A stretch of 64,000 nt of DNA, from NCBI RefSeq assembly GCF_900188325.1, contig NZ_FZPD01000002.1:372001-436000 (forward strand), written 5' to 3'. Position 1 is the stretch's first letter, and every line of letters begins with the position of its first letter. The position numbers were made by a program, and so were the translations under genes. This DNA comes from Ekhidna lutea (GTDB taxonomy: Bacteria; Bacteroidota; Bacteroidia; Cytophagales; Cyclobacteriaceae). The notes beneath the pieces are model-generated. The model had not been told where the DNA came from. It made no database searches and saw nothing but the letters and a program-made list of their open reading frames with translations. Shown here piece after piece: positions 36,300 through 45,200 of the stretch.

Positions 36300-36517
36300 T
36301 GGTCTACTTCTGCTTTGAAAGATTTAATGGATCGTGTTTTTCCTTCTCTTACTGACTTCAAAGATTGTTTTGCTCTGGAAATCATTTCATCATCAGAAGT
36401 ATTAAAAAAATCCTTCTGAGTTTCTTTTAGAAGCAGCTTCAAATGAAGGCTCAATAATTCTGTATCCTCTATCTTATCAATGATTTCGTGCAATGATTGC
36501 TTTACTGAAGTTGTCAT
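36275..36517 (-). CDS. Antitoxin of the RelE/ParE-type pair
   Basis: The 80-residue protein begins MTTSVKQSLHEIIDKIEDTELLSLHLKLLL, a helical dimerisation region common to a group of Bacteroidota antitoxins, and ends with ISRAKQSLKSVREGKTRSIKSFKAEVDQWKK, which would wrap the toxin. It precedes and overlaps the toxin gene. Antitoxins of this kind usually also bind their own promoter, but I see no clear palindrome in the first 60 bases upstream. Confidence 0.8.
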   Translation of the reverse strand: MTTSVKQSLHEIIDKIEDTELLSLHLKLLLKETQKDFFNTSDDEMISRAKQSLKSVREGKTRSIKSFKAEVDQWKKNQAM

Positions 36518-36680
36518 ATCGAGCTATTTATTACAAATTAACGATATTACTTTGATTGACATACACGAAGAGGGGTATTTTTAGTTCACCCAAAGAAATG
36601 AAACTGCAGTCCTTATTCAATCAAGCCCCACACTGCTGCTGCATTCTATGATAAGCTATGCACATGAATCATTATTAGCG

Positions 36681-36744
36681 TGTCATGCTGTATGCAGTGA
36701 AGAATCTATGTTATTGATGAGATGCTTCGTTCCTCAGCATAACA
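36681..36744. repeat. Imperfect REP-like palindrome
   Basis: Outer arms TGTCATGCTG and CAGCATAACA match at 9 of 10 positions, and inner arms GAAGAATCT and AGATGCTTC at 8 of 9 positions, so a long interrupted hairpin can form. I recall dispersed palindromes with the same flavour (CATGCTGA... GAAGCATCT) as common intergenic repeats in Bacteroidota genomes. No protein-coding role is likely. Confidence 0.55.
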
Positions 36745-36911
36745 ACAATTTAAGGTCTACCCCTCAGAGTCACTCGTATAGGCTCTGAGATCATTGCATA
36801 TACAGCGTAGTATTTACCTACGCTTTCATATCATTTCTAAATCCAATAGATTATTTCTTAGTGTGGGATGTTATGTTGTTGGTTACGTTCTGTTGCTATG
36901 AAAGCAATAAA

Positions 36912-36939
36912 ATATAAAAAGCATAGCTACAAGCTATGC
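36912..36939 (-). terminator. Possible terminator on the minus strand
   Basis: The perfect hairpin GCATAGCT-ACA-AGCTATGC (36921-36939) has an A/T tract on its left side, which on the minus strand reads as a T-rich tail. It could end transcripts coming from the genes at 37170-37719. Confidence 0.5.
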
Positions 36940-36971
36940 CTAGATACCTCTTTATAAACTACGCTTAGTTA

Positions 36972-37070
36972 GGGGTTTCAAAGCTCTCCGATAAAGAAAA
37001 AGAGCATATCTTCATTACCCTGGATGCTATGATCCGGGATTTCAAAAACAAACAGGCATACGGAACCTGA
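36972..37070 (+). pseudogene. C-terminal stump of an XRE-type regulator
   Basis: In this frame 32 codons read GVSKLSDKEKEHIFITLDAM then IRDFKNKQAYGT and stop; an in-frame TAG lies two codons upstream and there is no start codon. The pattern (KLSDKEKEHIFITLDAMIRDFK) is that of the final helix of Bacteroidota HTH_3-type regulators, where DKE(K/E)..(I/L)F..(I/L)DA(F/L/M)I is common. The DNA-binding part is missing, so this is a decayed remnant. Confidence 0.45.
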
Positions 37071-37134
37071 AAAAATCTTAACTTTTTCTAACTCTTCCTC
37101 ATCAGATACTTTTCTCGCCTTTAAGAGCTATAAC

Positions 37135-37159
37135 AAAAAAGCTCAACTTCGTAAGTTGA
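37135..37159 (-). terminator. Rho-independent terminator
   Basis: On the minus strand the stem GCTCAACTT/AAGTTGAGC with a three-base loop is followed by a T run. It lies 11 bases after the stop of the 37170-37544 gene. Confidence 0.85.
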
Positions 37160-37169
37160 GCTTCGAATT

Positions 37170-37544
37170 CTATCTCTTCTTAAATACCGGCTTCTCATCC
37201 CAGCCCCCGGGCGGAGCTTCTATACCATCAGGAACTGGATGGTCCAATAGCATTACACCTTCTCCAGTATGATCTTCAGGATATTCTACCGAGAAGCGTG
37301 TACCCTCTTTTACAAGATTGTAATAACCACTTATACCAACTGACTGATTGTACTCTATACCGTCTACTCTATATTTAAATTGTGCTACTTTCCCTCCTTT
37401 CAGAGGTTTATATACATTGAATACTTCACCTATTGAATAATCCTGAGGTAATGATTCTAACCACTTGAAATAAACAAAAATTCCAATACTGACCAGAATG
37501 AAAGTATAAAGTATTGGATTCTTTTTAAACCGTTCTTTAATCAT
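37170..37544 (-). CDS. Small membrane protein of unknown function
   Basis: The 124-residue protein has one N-terminal transmembrane helix (ILYTFILVSIGIFVYFKWL) and a compact beta-rich domain (KVAQFKYRVDGIEYNQSVGISGYYNLVKEGTRFSVEYPEDHTGEGVMLLDHPVPDG), which recalls DUF3592-like extracytoplasmic domains but is not a clear match. It overlaps by eight bases with the fragment upstream (37537-37719) on the same strand, and this arrangement resembles an immunity gene following a toxin tail. It ends in a terminator, so it is likely expressed. Confidence 0.65.
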   Translation of the reverse strand: MIKERFKKNPILYTFILVSIGIFVYFKWLESLPQDYSIGEVFNVYKPLKGGKVAQFKYRVDGIEYNQSVGISGYYNLVKEGTRFSVEYPEDHTGEGVMLLDHPVPDGIEAPPGGWDEKPVFKKR

Positions 37545-37719
37545 CTTTTGATCCAGCGAATGCAGAACCTGTCCTTATCGTCACACCCGCTCCATTTACA
37601 ACAAAATCATTTGTTCTACTTAGAGGATTGATACCTCTTCCTAGATTTCCTAAACTGGGATTAACAAGTCCTACCAGGCAATAGCAATAAATAGAACAGT
37701 CAGAATGCTCTTGTGGCAA
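37537..37719 (-). pseudogene. Short fragment, possibly the C-terminal tail of a larger secreted protein
   Basis: About 60 codons are open, ending LGNLGRGINPLSRTNDFVV then NGAGVTIRTGSAFAGSKDD. No ATG is available: the frame could only start at a TTG (37719), with a stop seven codons further upstream. The Gly-rich final segment looks like the end of a longer protein, such as a polymorphic toxin. The eight-base overlap with the downstream gene suggests former translational coupling. No family is certain. Confidence 0.35.
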
Positions 37720-37997
37720 TTTTTTGGTGAGATTCGCATGTTACTAATAATAACCTCTAATCAATTGACTAAAGGTTATTTATAAATGTTAGGGTTAGGA
37801 TTTGTAGTTTTTAACTACGTATAAAATTCAAAACTATAATAAATTCTTAATTACTTCCAAGTACCTCTATTGTAAAATGAATAAACAGTTCCTTTTTAAG
37901 GATGAAGGTGTCACTTCAATGAACGAATTAAAAATTGATAAAACACTTCCTAGTTAAAATTGTATTTATTTGGACAATTATATTAATGGAAAGAAAA

Positions 37998-39095
37998 ATG
38001 TTGCGCATTAAAGACATAACTACTTACCTGGAATCATGGGCGCCTTCCTCCCTACAGGAATCATATGACAACTCCGGGCTATTGCTCGGTGAGAAAACGG
38101 ATGAAGTGAATCAAGTCCTAATCTCACTGGATATTACGGAAGAAGTGATTGATGAAGCCATAGCAACACAATCAGATTTCATTATCGCTCATCATCCATT
38201 TATTTTCAAAGGGTTAAAAAAAATTGGTGATTCTCATTGGATTGACCGATGCATTCGCAAGGCAATAAAAAATGACATTGCTATTTATGCCATCCATACA
38301 AATCTGGATAACATTCATACGGGAGTAAATAAGAAAATTGCCGAAAAAGTAGGTCTATCAAAAACATCTATTCTTCAGCCCAAAAAAGAAACCCTTTCGA
38401 AACTGACTGTCTTTATGCCCGTTGAAAATAAAGATGAAGTACTAAATGCGATGTATGCCGCAGGAGCAGGCAATATTGGAAATTATGATCACTGTAGTTT
38501 CCAAATCGAAGGTACTGGAACTTTTAGAGGCAATGAAGACAGCAATCCCACTATTGGTAATCAAGGTGAGGATGAAAGTGTCCAAGAAACCAGATGCGAA
38601 GTGTTAGTTCCAACTTATCGGATAAATCAGGTCTTGAATGCAATGAATGAAGCACACCCCTACGAGGAGGTGGCTCACTATATTAACCCGCTTTCCAATA
38701 TAAATCAGGAGGTTGGAGCCGGAATGATCGGTCATCTCCCCCAGCCTGCTAAAACAAAAGAGTTTCTTCTTAGTCTTAAGAAGAGCATGAATTTGGATAT
38801 CATAAGGCACACCAAAATAGTTCGAGATGAAATTTCGAAAGTTGCTATCTGTGGTGGATCTGGTAGTTTTTTGCTGAAATCAGCTATAGCCAAAAGTGCT
38901 GATATTTTTATCACAGCTGACTTTAAGTATCATGACTTCTTTGAGGCAAATGAGGAGATCATTATTGCGGATATTGGGCACTATGAAAGCGAAGTATTTA
39001 CGAAAGAATTATTACAGGATGCATTAACTAAAAATTTCACTAAGTTTGCGTTCCGTTTGTCTAAGGTAGACACGAATCCAATCAAATATCTATAG
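37998..39095 (+). CDS. Nif3-like dinuclear metal-centre protein
   Basis: The 365-residue protein starts with MLRIKDITTYLESWAPSSLQESYDNSGLLLG, the standard Nif3/YbgI/YqfO start, and has the metal-binding AHHPFIFKG and AIHTNLDN, and the C-terminal DIGHYESEVF with the last His and Glu ligands. The middle third (about residues 130-240; LVPTYRINQVLNAMNEAHPYEEVAHYI) is the PII/CutA1-like insert of the YqfO type. ATG 37986 is four codons upstream, and a TTG at 37935 is unlikely. The family was long annotated as GTP cyclohydrolase-related; its activity here is unknown. A zinc-ribbon gene follows by eight bases, a well-known pairing. Confidence 0.93.
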   Translation: MLRIKDITTYLESWAPSSLQESYDNSGLLLGEKTDEVNQVLISLDITEEVIDEAIATQSDFIIAHHPFIFKGLKKIGDSHWIDRCIRKAIKNDIAIYAIHTNLDNIHTGVNKKIAEKVGLSKTSILQPKKETLSKLTVFMPVENKDEVLNAMYAAGAGNIGNYDHCSFQIEGTGTFRGNEDSNPTIGNQGEDESVQETRCEVLVPTYRINQVLNAMNEAHPYEEVAHYINPLSNINQEVGAGMIGHLPQPAKTKEFLLSLKKSMNLDIIRHTKIVRDEISKVAICGGSGSFLLKSAIAKSADIFITADFKYHDFFEANEEIIIADIGHYESEVFTKELLQDALTKNFTKFAFRLSKVDTNPIKYL

Positions 39096-39103
39096 TAAAC
39101 TGA

Positions 39104-39901
39104 ATGGAAAATACAGTAGCTAAAAAGCTGGAAGCTTTAGAAAAACTACAAGCACTAGACTCAAAAATAGACGAGATAAAGAAAATTAGGGGAGCACTCC
39201 CTGAAGAGGTCCAGGATCTGGAGGATGAGATTGCAGGGTACCAAACACGTATCGACAAGCAAGCTGATGAGCAGAAGGAAATGGATGATTCCATTTCCGC
39301 AAATAAAACTGCAATCAAAGATGCTGAAAAGCTCATCAAGAAGTATGAGGAGCAGCAGATGAATGTTCGAAATAATCGTGAATACGATGCAATCACGAAG
39401 GAAATGGAGCTGCAGCAATTAGAGATTCAGATTCTTGAGAAGAGAATTAAGGAAGCTCACGAAAAAATTGATGCTAAGAAAGGTGAAATTGAGGAGACCA
39501 AGAATATACTTTCTGAACGTGAAAAGGACCTGAAGAGTAAGAAAGAAGAGCTTGCAAACATTATCAAAGAGTCTGAAACGGATGAGCAAAAGATTGAAAA
39601 AGATCGAGCTAAGGCAGCTAAGAACGTGGAGGAAAGACTTTTAAAATCTTATGACAAGGTAAGAACTAACATGAGAAACGGTCTGGCTGTTGTTCCTGTA
39701 AAAAGAGGAGCTTGCGGAGGTTGTTTTAATGTGGTTCCTCCTCAGAAGCAAGCTGAGATCAGAGAGAAAAAGAAAATCATCGTTTGTGAGCATTGTGGAA
39801 GAATTCTTTCCGATGTAGAAGAAGTGATAGAGGAGGAAAAGCCAAAAAGAAGAACCACACGAAAGAAGACTACAACAAAGAAGGCTACTGCTAAAAAATA
39901 G
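39104..39901 (+). CDS. Coiled-coil zinc-ribbon protein (DUF164/zf-RING_7)
   Basis: The 265-residue protein is a long antiparallel coiled coil (about 1-190) followed by a C4 zinc ribbon with CGGC and CEHC knuckles (ACGGCFNVVPPQKQ and IIVCEHCGRIL). It ends in an unusual basic Thr/Lys/Arg tail (PKRRTTRKKTTTKKATAKK) that may bind nucleic acid. The family typically sits next to Nif3-like genes, as here. Function is not established. Confidence 0.92.
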   Translation: MENTVAKKLEALEKLQALDSKIDEIKKIRGALPEEVQDLEDEIAGYQTRIDKQADEQKEMDDSISANKTAIKDAEKLIKKYEEQQMNVRNNREYDAITKEMELQQLEIQILEKRIKEAHEKIDAKKGEIEETKNILSEREKDLKSKKEELANIIKESETDEQKIEKDRAKAAKNVEERLLKSYDKVRTNMRNGLAVVPVKRGACGGCFNVVPPQKQAEIREKKKIIVCEHCGRILSDVEEVIEEEKPKRRTTRKKTTTKKATAKK

Positions 39902-39924
39902 ACTTCTATCAAATATTTAAGAAA

Positions 39925-39953
39925 GAGGCTTCCAGTTTTGGGAGCCTTTTTTA
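39925..39953 (+). terminator. Rho-independent terminator
   Basis: Stem AGGCTTCC/GGGAGCCT (one G-T pair) with loop AGTTTT is followed by six T, overlapping the stop of the convergent acyltransferase gene. Confidence 0.85.
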
Positions 39954-40505
39954 TTTCACACCATCTTCCGGATTCTTACCCTTGAACTGTCTGAAGTAGT
40001 CTTTAATTTCTTCCATCTCTCTTTCCATATCTCCTGATGGATAGAAGGGCTCATCCACAAAGACCGTTTTTGTACCATAGTCAAAGCCAATTTTCACAAT
40101 CGGCACTTCGGCCTGAACAGCAATGCGATAAAATCCTGTTTTCCATTTTGGCGAATAGCTTCGGGTTCCCTCGGGTGTGATAGTCATTATGAATTCTTCT
40201 CGCTCCTTATACAAATCCACCACTTGCTGTACTAGTTGTGTGCTTTTCTTCTTGCTTTTACGATCTACTGGAACCCCACCTATAAATGACAAAAACCAAC
40301 CCACGACCGGAATCTGAAATAATTCTTTTTTCCCAAGAAAATTAGGTCTGAAGCCAATTACATTTCTTGCTCCCCAGCCTACGAAAAAATCCCAGTTACT
40401 TGTATGAGGAGCTACAATGATTACATATTTTTTTAGGTCAGGTTTCTTTCCATCTATTTTCCAGCCTGATAGCTTATACAAACCGCCTAAAATGAATCTA
40501 ATCAA
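39951..40505 (-). CDS. 1-acyl-sn-glycerol-3-phosphate acyltransferase-like (PlsC family)
   Basis: The 184-residue protein has the PlsC catalytic motif in the form APHTSNWDFFVG (HX4D) near residue 32, FIGGVPVDRKSKKKS near 75, and TPEGTRSYSPKWKTGFYRIA near 110 (phosphate-binding EGTR). It would acylate lysophosphatidate or a related lipid at the inner membrane. Its length is shorter than that of typical PlsC, and the group with GGxxVDR/EGTRS is also annotated as a glycerol acyltransferase family. It follows accA by eight bases, so both lipid genes share an operon. Confidence 0.88.
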   Translation of the reverse strand: MIRFILGGLYKLSGWKIDGKKPDLKKYVIIVAPHTSNWDFFVGWGARNVIGFRPNFLGKKELFQIPVVGWFLSFIGGVPVDRKSKKKSTQLVQQVVDLYKEREEFIMTITPEGTRSYSPKWKTGFYRIAVQAEVPIVKIGFDYGTKTVFVDEPFYPSGDMEREMEEIKDYFRQFKGKNPEDGVK

Positions 40506-40513
40506 TATTCATG

Positions 40514-41458
40514 TTATTTATAAGCTCCCATAGAGGAGAACTTCTCAATCCGATCATTGATCCTTTCTTCAGGAGACTTAGAAGAGAGAGCTTTGATTTC
40601 CTTTAGGATAACTTTCTTCAACTCACTTGAAGTTTTATTTAAGTCTGTATGTGCACCACCGAGCGGCTCTTTAATAATACCATCTATTAGCTTATTTTTA
40701 AGCATATCATCAGCGGTAAGCTTTAGGGCTTCTGCTGCCTGCTCTTTATAATCCCAGCTTCTCCAAAGTATTGAAGAACAAGATTCAGGGGAAATAACCG
40801 AATACCAGGTGTTTTCCATCATGAATACTTTATCGCCAATCGCAATACCCAACGCTCCTCCTGAGGCTCCTTCTCCTATTATTATACAAATAACAGGCAC
40901 TTTTAGCATGGTCATTTCTTTCAGGTTTCTGGCAATAGCTTCTCCCTGCCCCCTTTCTTCTGCTTCCAGACCTGGAAAAGCACCGGGAGTATCAATTAAG
41001 GTCACAATTGGCTTATTGAACTTCTCAGCCATTTTCATAAGACGAAGTGCCTTACGATAGCCTTCCGGATTGGCCATACCGAAGTTTCGCATCTGGCGTT
41101 GTTTGGTGGACCTCCCCTTTTGCTGGCCTATAAACATCACTGTTTCACTACCAATGGTACCAAAACCACCAACCATGGCCTTATCATCTTTTACCGTACG
41201 ATCACCATGCAACTCAATGAAGTCGCTAGTCATCTCGTAGATGTAATCCAGCGTGTACGGTCTGTCCGGATGACGCGACAACTGTACCCTTTGCCACCTT
41301 GTGAGGTTGGTAAAGGTTTCCTTTTTCAGTTTCAATATTTTCTTTTCTAATTGGGTTACCGCATCTGAGACGTTAACGTCACTGGACTGAGCCAGCTCTT
41401 TCATATCGGCAAGTTTTGATTCCAGTTCAGAAATCGGCTTTTCAAAGTCTAATAGCAT
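40514..41458 (-). CDS. accA: Acetyl-CoA carboxylase carboxyltransferase subunit alpha
   Basis: The 314-residue subunit transfers the carboxyl group from biotin to acetyl-CoA to give malonyl-CoA. The length and motifs match Acc[68 protein letters not shown] and [15 protein letters not shown]. The partner accD and biotin carrier are not in the window. It opens a two-gene lipid operon with the PlsC-like gene. Confidence 0.98.
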   Translation of the reverse strand: MLLDFEKPISELESKLADMKELAQSSDVNVSDAVTQLEKKILKLKKETFTNLTRWQRVQLSRHPDRPYTLDYIYEMTSDFIELHGDRTVKDDKAMVGGFGTIGSETVMFIGQQKGRSTKQRQMRNFGMANPEGYRKALRLMKMAEKFNKPIVTLIDTPGAFPGLEAEERGQGEAIARNLKEMTMLKVPVICIIIGEGASGGALGIAIGDKVFMMENTWYSVISPESCSSILWRSWDYKEQAAEALKLTADDMLKNKLIDGIIKEPLGGAHTDLNKTSSELKKVILKEIKALSSKSPEERINDRIEKFSSMGAYK

Positions 41459-41540
41459 AGGATTGAATTTGCAGAGACAAACTTACTGTGAAAGGACTAA
41501 ACGACTTAAAAATATTCTTAAGAAAATTCACATTTAGGTA

Positions 41541-41571
41541 TTGTTTAGGAAAAGAAATGCTCTTACTTTTG
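41541..41571 (+). promoter_or_regulatory. Promoter of the tRNA-Asp gene
   Basis: A -33 type TTG (41541-41543) and a -7 element TACTTTTG (41564-41571), matching the Bacteroidota consensus TAnnTTTG, are 20 bases apart. Transcription would begin about 10 bases before the tRNA. Confidence 0.65.
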
Positions 41572-41588
41572 CAACGCTTTTGTAGCAC

Positions 41589-41662
41589 GGTCCGGTAGTT
41601 CAGTTGGTTAGAATGCCTGCCTGTCACGCAGGAGGTCGCGAGTTCGAGTCTCGTCCGGACCG
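41589..41662 (+). tRNA. tRNA-Asp (anticodon GTC)
   Basis: A complete cloverleaf of 74 bases without encoded CCA. Acceptor GGTCCGG pairs with CCGGACC, the anticodon stem CCTGC/GCAGG carries the loop CTGTCAC with GTC at 41623-41625, and the T arm GCGAG-TTCGAGT-CTCGT is standard. The discriminator base is G, as for Asp. The 3' end is the source sequence of the tandem array that follows. Confidence 0.97.
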
Positions 41663-41998
41663 CTAAAAGCACAAACCCATCTCATTTGAGGTGGGTTTTT
41701 TGTTTGAAAATATGGAGGTCGCGAGTTCGACACTACGCGTGCCGGTGCTCGTCCGGACCGCTAAAAGCACAAACCCATCTCATTTGAGGTGGGTTTTTTG
41801 TTTGAAAATATGGAGGTCGCGAGTTCGACACTACGCGTGCCGGTGCTCGTCCGGACCGCTAAAAGCACAAACCCATCTCTTTTGAGGTGGGTTTTTTGTT
41901 TGAAAATATGGAGGTCGCGAGTTCGACACTACGCGTGCCGGTGCTCGTCCGGACCGCTAAAAGCACAAATCCATCTCTTTTGAGGTGGGTTTTTTTTG
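41663..41998 (+). repeat. Tandem array of 98-bp units made of a tRNA-Asp 3' part and a terminator
   Basis: The sequence CTAAAAGCACAAA recurs at 41663, 41761, 41859 and 41957, exactly 98 bases apart. Each full unit contains a terminator, a spacer ending TTTGAAAATAT, and the last part of tRNA-Asp (GGAGGTCGCGAGTTCGA ... CTCGTCCGGACCG). In the copies at 41714-41760, 41812-41858 and 41910-41956 the T-loop GT is replaced by 17 bases, CACTACGCGTGCCGGTG. Units 1 and 2 differ from 3 and 4 in the terminator loop (CATT vs CTTT). No anticodon or 5' half is present, so none can be a normal tRNA. Confidence 0.9.
41673..41701 (+). terminator. Terminator of tRNA-Asp (first of four copies)
   Basis: Stem AAACCCATCTC/GAGGTGGGTTT (one T-G pair), loop ATTT, then T residues. 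Near-identical copies lie at 41771-41799, 41869-41897 and 41967-41997. The last one has a longer T run and one base change in the stem. Confidence 0.9.
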
Positions 41999-42003
41999 CT
42001 TAT

Positions 42004-42080
42004 TGTCTCGTCCTGAAAAAAGTTGACCATAAATGATAAAAACATGGTCAAGAAGAAACGAAAGCTTACCGGGCCATATA
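42004..42080 (+). mobile_element. Remnant of an insertion-sequence left end (IS3-like)
   Basis: TGTCTCGTCCTGAAAAAAGT followed by TGACC looks like the terminal inverted repeat of IS3-family elements of Bacteroidota. Thirty bases on, an ATG (42044) opens a frame MVKKKRKLTGPYKY that starts like OrfA but runs straight into the next tRNA-like copy and stops at 42167. Nothing else of a transposase is present. The identification rests on memory of similar ends and needs a database match. Confidence 0.45.
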
Positions 42081-42085
42081 AATAT

Positions 42086-42131
42086 GGAGGTCGAGAGTTC
42101 GACACTACGCGTGTCGGTCCCATCCAGACCG
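42086..42131 (+). repeat. Fifth, decayed copy of the tRNA-Asp 3' part
   Basis: GGAGGTCGAGAGTTCGACAC and the following TACGCGTGTCGG repeat the enlarged T-loop unit with several substitutions; the acceptor strand reads CCAGACCG and no longer pairs well. A broken version of the terminator (AACCCTTCTCATTTGAGATAA) follows. It lies directly after the insertion-sequence remnant. Confidence 0.7.
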
Positions 42132-42224
42132 CTAAACCCTTCTCATTTGAGATAACTTATTGAATTATTATTAATTAAGACTTTAATTTTACTGCAACAT
42201 CAATAGTTTAAATTTTTGATAATG

Positions 42225-45200
42225 CTACTTCTTAACCAATGTATGGCTATAAGTTCGATTCCCTACTTCCATTTGTAGTAAGTAAACACCTTCCGGATAT
42301 CCGTTGAGATCAATCTCCAATAAGTTATCATCCGTGGCAATATTCCAAATTGCAATTTCTTGACCTTTTAAATCGACCATTCGAATAGTTGGAGTTCCAA
42401 CATTGAATTCTGAAGAAAACGATACAAACAGTTTATCCTCAATCGGATTAGGATAGACGTTGATAACCAATTGTGATGGACCTTCGAATACCACCAATAC
42501 TGCTTCGGAGTGAGATTGAGTTCCATCATAATCGGTCTGCTTAAGACGATAATAATTTACTCCCAAGAACGGCTTCTTGTCAGTATATTGATAATCCAGC
42601 CTTTCATTGCTATCACCGGCCCCATCTATATTTTCAAGTGCATCAAAATGTTCTCCATCCCTGCTTCTTTCTATCGTGAAATAATCATTGTTAATCTCAG
42701 TTGCAGTAGACCAATCCAGGACAACATACTGATCCAGAATTGAAGCTTTAAACTCGATCAATTCGATTGGAAGTGGATCGTTCAAACCACTTGGAGTAGT
42801 GTGAGGAGCAAACGAGGAGAATGATGAGATACCAATCGTCAGAGATTTGCCGTTGGTTGAATAATTCTGAACTTCCGGATCAAGATTGATTCGTGTACCT
42901 CCTGCAATGAATGGATCAAGACTGTTGGCCACTCCGGTAATTTTCGTAATCCTTAAATGCGCCTCTTCATCAAATGTGAATGATTCTGCAGAAAGCAGTT
43001 CATCGCCCAAATCTGTATGTTCCTCCGCAAGTGCGTAGAATCGAATATATACACCCATGGAATTGGATGGTTGAATAGTTGGGGTTATATACCAGTTTCT
43101 GTCAAGGACATAATCCACGGTATTGTCACGCACATTATCATCAGTAGGATCAACAATACGTACTCCCCAGCAGGTGCTACTCAGGTTGTTTCCAACAGGG
43201 TTGATGGAGAAAACAATATTTCCAAGATTATCAGAAACGTCAATCCATTGGTACCCGCTGATGCTTACACAGCTTGCACCGGATACAGTATAATCGGCTT
43301 GCAGGGATCGAACATTAGGTGTTCCGGACGCAAAAGGATCAGCATCATTAAATGCATCGGTGTTTGTCAACGCTTCAATGTAATCAGGGATGCCATCAGC
43401 ATCTGTATCTGTCGTTGCGTTAACGGGTGCTGTAGCTCCTCCATCAATAAGGATTTGCTCCATCGCATCGCTTAAACCATCGCCATCGGAATCAGTTCCC
43501 CCGGATGCCGTTGGATCGTTTACATCATTTGGATCATTGTCGTTTAATACTTCATAATAATCAGGCACCCCATCACCATCTGTATCTGTATCAAGTGCCG
43601 GGTCTGCTGCTCCACCTGCATTGGCTATATAAACTTCAAATGCATCCGGAATGCCATCACCATCAGAGTCAGCTGCTCCTCCCGTTGTGGGTTGGTCACT
43701 ATCGAATGGGTCTGTACCATCTCTTACCTCCAAATAATCCGGGATTCCATCACCATCTGTATCAGTTGATTTGCTTATAGGTCCTGTAGCTCCACTTGTT
43801 ATTAGCAATTGCTCCAATGCATCCGTAATCCCATCTCCGTTGATTCCAGTATCATTCATTCCTTGATTAGGCGTACCTCCATCCACATTATCGTCCAGGT
43901 TACCATCTGCTACTGGACTATTAACATCATTAGGGTCGGAACCTTTTGCCACTTCAAAATAATCAGGAATACCATCCCCGTCTGAATCAGTCACAAAATC
44001 AGAGCCCGTCCCTAATCCAAAATTGGTAGCCCCGGTAAAGTTGATACCAGAGAACACAACCACATCTGAAGTAAATGAGGTAGCTGGGGCCAGCTCCAAA
44101 ACACCATTTGTAAAGTCTGCATCATTGTCTACAATCAATAAGAAATCTGATGCAGATTTAGCTCCGTAACCTAAACCTGTGAGATCCATGGTGACCCGAA
44201 CGTTTCCAGCGTTTCCGGTTTCATTCACTCCCCAAATGCGGATCATACGTTCAGTGACACCCGCTGGTAGATTTAAGACACCTGTGGTTGTTGTCAATCC
44301 ATCGTCATTACCCCATACCACATAATCGCCATCAGATAACGAGGTGGCATTATCCATGGTCACTATCGCATCCGGATTGATACTTGTGGACGAGCTTTGA
44401 GACAAGTCCTGCGAAGCATTTAATCCGATTCCCGCAATATCATTTGAATAAGCGTTGTAGTTGTAGACCTCTGCTGCTGCAACAGTATATGCATCAAAAG
44501 GATCTGCCCCGGAAATATCCAGCGTAATTCCGTACTTAATAGCTAAGTAAGAGGCTACATCTCTTCTGTCCGCATTGGATAATCGAGCGCTGTAACTAAT
44601 CACCTCTGCGACCTTACCATCAAACGCCTGCCCAGTAGTATAGCGATCACCGATGATATAGTCTACGTTAGATTGATTGGCAAAAGCTCCAAGCGCAGAA
44701 GCATCATCAACCTGTACCTCATCGACAAAAATCTCTTGCGCTGTAGCTCCTGCATTGTTTCTTGAATTAATGATTTGACTTGTACTATAAGATGCCAATG
44801 CGGTATTATCTGCTCTTTCATAGGTTCCAACTGCATGGGTCAGCACTTCGTTTACAATGGTTCCTGAATAAGTACCAAAGAATAGTCCATTATCATTTCC
44901 AGACGCATATCCTAATATCGCCTGAACCGATGATGAGGCGTCCATGGTATTATCTGGCTGCATTACAACAAAATAATCATGGGTGTAGAATCCTGCACCT
45001 GAAATACCATCCATGTAATCATTCGTTCCATCAAAATCGATTAATGGATTTCCATTCAGTGAATTGGATATTAAAGTAGGTCTGGAATCAGATGCTCCCT
45101 GAGCTGCATCATTGTTATTGCCACTTTGATCGGTCCAGTCGGAAATCATACTGGCACTCTCAGTAATGCCATCATCTGCTTTCAGCCATATGGATAAGTT

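Larger units (their letters stand above)
36518..37169. other. Gene-poor accessory stretch
   Basis: No intact gene is seen in these 652 bases. It contains an imperfect palindrome (36681-36744), a hairpin (36921-36939), a remnant of a regulator gene (36972-37070) and a terminator for the minus-strand gene that follows. The rest appears to be decayed sequence. Confidence 0.6.

Noticed and set aside
41442-41672. Minus-strand frame of 76 codons over the tRNA-Asp gene
   Set aside because: Its segment TSCVTGRHSNQLNYRT is the antisense translation of tRNA-Asp, a common false protein in databases.
41691-41983. Two overlapping 64-codon frames with nearly the same sequence inside the tandem array
   Set aside because: They arise only because the 98-bp unit is repeated; they run through terminators and tRNA sequence and have no protein-like pattern.
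41663-42131. CRISPR array
   Set aside because: Units are 98 bp with no variable spacers; each unit is the same tRNA fragment and terminator, and no cas gene is present.
44780-45079. Plus-strand frames opposite the giant LamG-repeat gene
   Set aside because: Many appear because the repeated gene has few stop codons on its other strand; none shows start context or a family.
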